Positions 11,864-14,267 of a stretch of 14,267 nt of DNA are shown one piece after another. Below the pieces are notes generated by a model. It was not told where the DNA came from, did no database searches, and was given only the letters and a program-made list of their open reading frames with translations. How positions within the stretch are numbered: position 1 is the first letter of the stretch; the number at the start of each line of letters is the position of its first letter. The stretch is from Clostridium sp. CAG:169 (GTDB taxonomy: Bacteria > Bacillota > Clostridia > Oscillospirales > Ruminococcaceae). The stretch lies in the NCBI GenBank assembly GCA_000435195.1, contig FR880169.1, positions 1 to 14,267 of the forward strand, written 5' to 3'. The position numbers were made by a program, and so were the translations under genes.

Positions 11864-12958
11864 ATGGAACAGCTACAACAGCTGATGTCGATGATGAACG
11901 CCGGATGCAGCGCTTTGAGTTGGAAGACACAGGACGGCAAGCATCTGTGGGGAAGGAATATGGACTTCAACCGGCTGGCGCAGGGCAGCAAAATCAGCTT
12001 TATCCCGCGCGGCACCAGCTATTATATGCGCGGCACGACAATGGAAAATAACCTGCGTGAGCAGGAGCGGCGAACCTCTGCCTATGCGGCAGTAGGAACC
12101 GGATTTTTGATGATTCCCTCCACACCGGTGCTGTATGAGGGCATCAACGAGAAGGGACTGATGGGCGGTCAGCTGTATTACCGCGAATTTGCCCATTTTG
12201 AACAGCAGGTGCGGGAAGGAACGACCGCTCTGTTGCCTCCTTTTGTGGTCTACCATATGCTGGCACAGTGCGACAGCGTGCAGCAGGTGGTGGATACCTT
12301 GCAGCAGCAGGTCACTTTGCTGCACGAGCCGATGCTGGGAACCGTTCCGTCGCTGCACTGGGCATTTTCCGACAGTACCGGCGAGATGGCGGTCATCGAG
12401 CCGGATGTGGATGGTCTGCACATCTACCGCAGCACCGTCGGCGTCATGACCAACAGTCCCGGCTACCCGTGGCACCGCACCAACCTGCTCAACTATGTCG
12501 GTCTGCGTGATTTGGACTACGATGAATGGGAGCTGGAGGATAATCGCCTGTCCCAGTGCTTCTCCGGCAGTGGAATGCAGGGACTGCCCGGCGACTGGAG
12601 CTCGCCGTCCCGCTTTGTCCGTCTTGCCATGCTCAAAAAATTTGGCGTGAAAGGTCAGGACGAGGCGCACGGGGTAGCCAATATGATGCACCTGTTCCAA
12701 AGCGCTGCCTTCCCGAACGGAATGGTTCGGGTCAGCCAGGAGGGTCATCTCACCGAGTACGACGTCGAGGTCATCCCGTATGACTACACCATCTACACCT
12801 CGGTGATGTGTGCGGAGTCCAAACGATTCTACTGGACCTCCTATGAAAATCAGCGGGTGCAGTATGTGGATTTGGAGCAATTAAAATCCCGCACCCAGCC
12901 GATGCAGTTTGAGCTGGGCAGGGAGCCGGATTTCCTTTGCGTCACACCGCAGGAATAA
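11864..12958 (+). CDS. Penicillin V acylase/choloylglycine hydrolase-family enzyme
   Basis: A 364-aa Ntn-hydrolase. The predicted nucleophile is Cys15 in NAGCSAL, exposed after removal of a short propeptide. Against Bacillus sphaericus penicillin V acylase (begins MLGCSS) the active-site set is conserved: Cys15 (C1), Arg31 and Asp34 in GRNMDF (R17, D20), the LYY Tyr region (105-106, near Y82), Asn197 in MTNSPGY (N175) and Arg250 in SRFVR (R228). Shared segments such as PVLYEGINEKGLMGGQLYY and IPYDYTIYTSVMCAES place it nearer PVA than bile-salt hydrolases, but substrate cannot be fixed. No signal peptide is evident. AAAGGAGAG precedes the ATG. It is the second gene after DUF1847 and ends before a strong terminator. 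Confidence 0.9.
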   Translation: MEQLQQLMSMMNAGCSALSWKTQDGKHLWGRNMDFNRLAQGSKISFIPRGTSYYMRGTTMENNLREQERRTSAYAAVGTGFLMIPSTPVLYEGINEKGLMGGQLYYREFAHFEQQVREGTTALLPPFVVYHMLAQCDSVQQVVDTLQQQVTLLHEPMLGTVPSLHWAFSDSTGEMAVIEPDVDGLHIYRSTVGVMTNSPGYPWHRTNLLNYVGLRDLDYDEWELEDNRLSQCFSGSGMQGLPGDWSSPSRFVRLAMLKKFGVKGQDEAHGVANMMHLFQSAAFPNGMVRVSQEGHLTEYDVEVIPYDYTIYTSVMCAESKRFYWTSYENQRVQYVDLEQLKSRTQPMQFELGREPDFLCVTPQE

Positions 12959-12979
12959 CGGGAGCTTTATCAAAAGCAA

Positions 12980-13030
12980 AAAACACCACCGGAGGGAAGT
13001 CCTAACAGGACTTCCCTCCGGTGGTGTTTT
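12980..13030. terminator. Perfect bidirectional terminator between convergent genes
   Basis: 24-bp perfect arms (12980-13003 and 13007-13030) flank an AAC loop. A T-run follows in both directions; reading minus it is GTTTTTTGCTTTT. It serves the acylase gene and the minus-strand XRE regulator, whose stop is at 13046. Confidence 0.9.
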
Positions 13031-13045
13031 CAATGAAAGCATATC

Positions 13046-13576
13046 CTACTTTAATCCGTATTTTTGTGCGTATTCGCAAACGGTTTTGACCCAGTGCGGA
13101 TGCTGAAAGCTGCGTTGGACATCAGATAAATCCACATAAGCACCACCGGCGATATTTTGAACCAGAGCCTCGGCAATCATTGCCTCACGTGTGTACGGGT
13201 CTGCAAGATATTTTTCAAATTCCATGTTCATCTTTTGGTCGATCCCTTCCATCGCTCCGATGTAAAACAGATTATCTTTACCAAGCAATTCGCCGATGTG
13301 TACAAAGCATTCAATTCCCTCTCGAATCTGGGCAACCGATACCCGGCGGGTATATTCCATCATCCGTTGACCGCCGTTGAGGATGTGGTCAACGGTCGTT
13401 TCCAGCACCTTGGCTAAGTCCAGCAAAATCCCAACATCCGGCAGAGTTTCGCCGCGCTCCCATTTTGAAACAGCTTGAAAGGAGATGTTCAACCGCTCTC
13501 CCAGTTGGCTTTGGGTCAAGCCCTTCACTTTGCGCAGGTCTGCAATCTGTCTGCCTACTTTGGCTGCATCTATCAT
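13046..13576 (-). CDS. XRE-family HTH regulator, 176 aa
   Basis: An HTH_3 domain spans about 7-62 (LTQSQLGERLN, then ISFQAVSKWERG as recognition helix, then LPDVGILLDLAKVL). The C-terminal part (about 75-176) is helical and of unknown family, perhaps ligand-sensing or dimerising. The ATG at 13576 has AAGGAGG 7 nt upstream. It has its own promoter on the minus strand (13647-13619). A 10-bp palindrome, AAACCGGTTT (13600-13609), lies between the -10 and the ribosome site, where binding would give autorepression. Its target genes are not evident. Confidence 0.87.
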   Translation of the reverse strand: MIDAAKVGRQIADLRKVKGLTQSQLGERLNISFQAVSKWERGETLPDVGILLDLAKVLETTVDHILNGGQRMMEYTRRVSVAQIREGIECFVHIGELLGKDNLFYIGAMEGIDQKMNMEFEKYLADPYTREAMIAEALVQNIAGGAYVDLSDVQRSFQHPHWVKTVCEYAQKYGLK

Positions 13577-13599
13577 GGAAAAACCTCCTTTTTGTTTTA

Positions 13600-13609
13600 A
13601 AACCGGTTT
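13600..13609. promoter_or_regulatory. Short palindrome, possible autoregulatory operator
   Basis: AAACCGGTTT lies about 10 nt downstream of the -10 and about 23 nt before the ribosome site of the XRE gene. Size and place suit an XRE operator half or core. It is short enough to arise by chance. Confidence 0.3.
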
Positions 13610-13618
13610 CTGTTAATC

Positions 13619-13647
13619 AGTATATCAATTACAGAAAGAAGCTTCAA
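13619..13647 (-). promoter_or_regulatory. Promoter of the XRE regulator
   Basis: Reading minus: TTGAAG (13647-13642), a 17-nt spacer and TATACT (13624-13619). The leader is short, and the start codon is at 13576. Confidence 0.7.
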
Positions 13648-13650
13648 TAA

Positions 13651-13770
13651 CGCAAGGAGATAGTTTTTTACCCGGCTGCTCAACAGTTGGTTGAAAAGGA
13701 TGTAGATAACGGTAGAAAATACACCGGTACAAGCACAAGGGTTGTTACAGAGAAAGAGGATTTAGCCGGA
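13651..13770 (+). pseudogene. Possible C-terminal remnant of a lost gene
   Basis: A plus-strand open frame without start codon begins right after a stop at 13648. It reads protein-like sequence (VFYPAAQQLVEKDVDNGRKY, then TGTSTRVVTEKED) before running into the terminator hairpin at 13776. The residue mix resembles a real protein end, but I cannot name the family; a solute-binding protein is one thought. About 40 codons could also be open by chance. Confidence 0.25.
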
Positions 13771-13775
13771 AAGAA

Positions 13776-13811
13776 AAACGGAGCGGTTCCCATTTGGGAA
13801 CCGCTCCGTTT
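13776..13811 (-). terminator. Terminator of the oligopeptide-binding protein gene
   Basis: 17-bp perfect arms (13776-13792 and 13795-13811) with a 2-nt gap. Reading minus, the stem ends in CCGTTTTTCTTT, a good T-run. It lies about 20 nt beyond the stop at 13832. Confidence 0.85.
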
Positions 13812-13831
13812 GTTACAGAAAGTAAAATCAA

Positions 13832-14267
13832 TTATTTTGCTTTTCTTGCTTCTCTGATAGCGACCATTTCTTCGTAGGTGTAGCCATCTTTGCAGGTTTC
13901 AAAGTTTTTGATTTTTTCTTTTGCCCATTCGCCCTGTGTATTGAAGCGGCTCAGTGCGAAGGAAGAAGTGGTGCTGGAAGGCATTACAAGAGCGTGCTCC
14001 AGCAGGTAAGCTTCTGCGGTTGCAAGAGCATCGTAACGTGCATCCATATCCTTGGTAATCACAACAGCTTCGTTTACCAGTCTGGTAAATTCAGTAAACT
14101 GTGCAATTACCTCTTTGTTGTAATCTTTTTCCGGGAGGTCTTTGATGTTTTCAAAAGAGGTTGCGTACCATGCAGCATCACTGTCGTTTACCATCTGAGT
14201 GAGGTAGTTTTCAGGGTCGCTGTAGTCTGCACCCCAACCACTGGTCTGAACAGACTGGAGTTTAGGA
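13832..14267 (-). CDS. Oligopeptide ABC transporter substrate-binding protein, C-terminal part
   Basis: The 5' end is cut by the window edge, so 144 complete codons of the C-terminus remain. The first visible residues, QTSGWGADYSDPENYLTQ, are a hallmark of SBP_bac_5 (OppA/DppA) proteins. The rest (YDALATAEAYLLEHALVMPS, FNTQGEWAKEKIKNFE) fits the final lobe of that fold. It would bind peptides outside the membrane for an ABC importer whose other parts lie outside the window. If the regulator at 138 does sense a peptide, an Opp-type importer would be the usual entry route, though no link is shown here. Confidence 0.88.
   Translation of the reverse strand, partial: PKLQSVQTSGWGADYSDPENYLTQMVNDSDAAWYATSFENIKDLPEKDYNKEVIAQFTEFTRLVNEAVVITKDMDARYDALATAEAYLLEHALVMPSSTTSSFALSRFNTQGEWAKEKIKNFETCKDGYTYEEMVAIREARKAK

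Noticed and set aside
11873..12880. 335-codon minus-strand open frame
   Set aside because: It mirrors the acylase gene, which has a complete Ntn active site and a good ribosome site; the His/Gln-rich translation is a shadow.
1..14267. CRISPR arrays, tRNA, rRNA or riboswitches
   Set aside because: No regularly spaced repeats, no tRNA cloverleaf with TTCGA-type arm, no rRNA signature and no aptamer core that I could recognise.

Overview
The window looks like a chromosomal segment of a Gram-positive gut Clostridia species, most likely Oscillospiraceae/Ruminococcaceae. This rests on AGGAGG-type ribosome sites, sigma-A-like promoters (TTGACT-17-TATAAT), Clostridia-typical families (DUF1847, DUF4830, AGCS symporter, HAD NagD-type, YpsA-like SLOG) and a compound-hairpin intergenic repeat of a kind common in this group. 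The genus is inference; there is no rRNA or tRNA here.

Left third (1-4600), lower in GC and accessory in character. An XRE/TPR regulator (138-1064) faces a 70-residue exported, acidic, proline-rich peptide precursor (1069-1281, minus). Upstream of the precursor, a 26-bp near-perfect inverted repeat (1346-1399) fills the divergent promoter region, with a TTGAC hexamer at each edge. The rightward promoter drives a four-gene run of exported small proteins: a Cys-rich protein, a single-domain M23/LytM protein lacking one catalytic His, a 141-aa secreted protein and a membrane-anchored protein. The run ends in a terminator. This resembles an RRNPP-type (Rgg/PlcR-like) peptide-signalling module controlling secreted proteins, and is the best candidate for an undescribed system. 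It is followed by an orphan promoter-RBS-terminator cassette with no convincing gene, a secreted CxxC protein and a lipoprotein. Two of the promoters here are near-copies of each other.

Middle (4655-8155), higher GC, housekeeping. A NagD-like HAD phosphatase stands alone. It is followed by a tight operon with overlapping ends: 16S rRNA pseudouridine synthase (rsuA), a HIT-family hydrolase, 3-methyladenine DNA glycosylase (mpg) and a YpsA-like SLOG protein.

8141-9143 is a recent insertion scar. A perfect 24-bp-stem bidirectional terminator between the SLOG gene and the opposing DUF4830 gene has been split by about 950 bp of AT-richer DNA. The insert is flanked by a 10-bp direct repeat (AAGGCATCGG) and carries one gene with a carboxypeptidase-regulatory-like fold, several hairpins and a REP-like compound repeat, but no transposase.

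Right third (9160-14267). A minus-strand pair: an AGCS amino acid:cation symporter whose reading frame runs 82 nt into the following DUF4830 membrane-anchored gene. A divergent plus-strand pair: a DUF1847 metal-binding protein and a penicillin V acylase/choloylglycine hydrolase-family enzyme. Then a perfect 24-bp-stem bidirectional terminator, a minus-strand XRE regulator with its promoter, a possible gene remnant, and the C-terminal part of an oligopeptide ABC transporter binding protein cut by the window edge.
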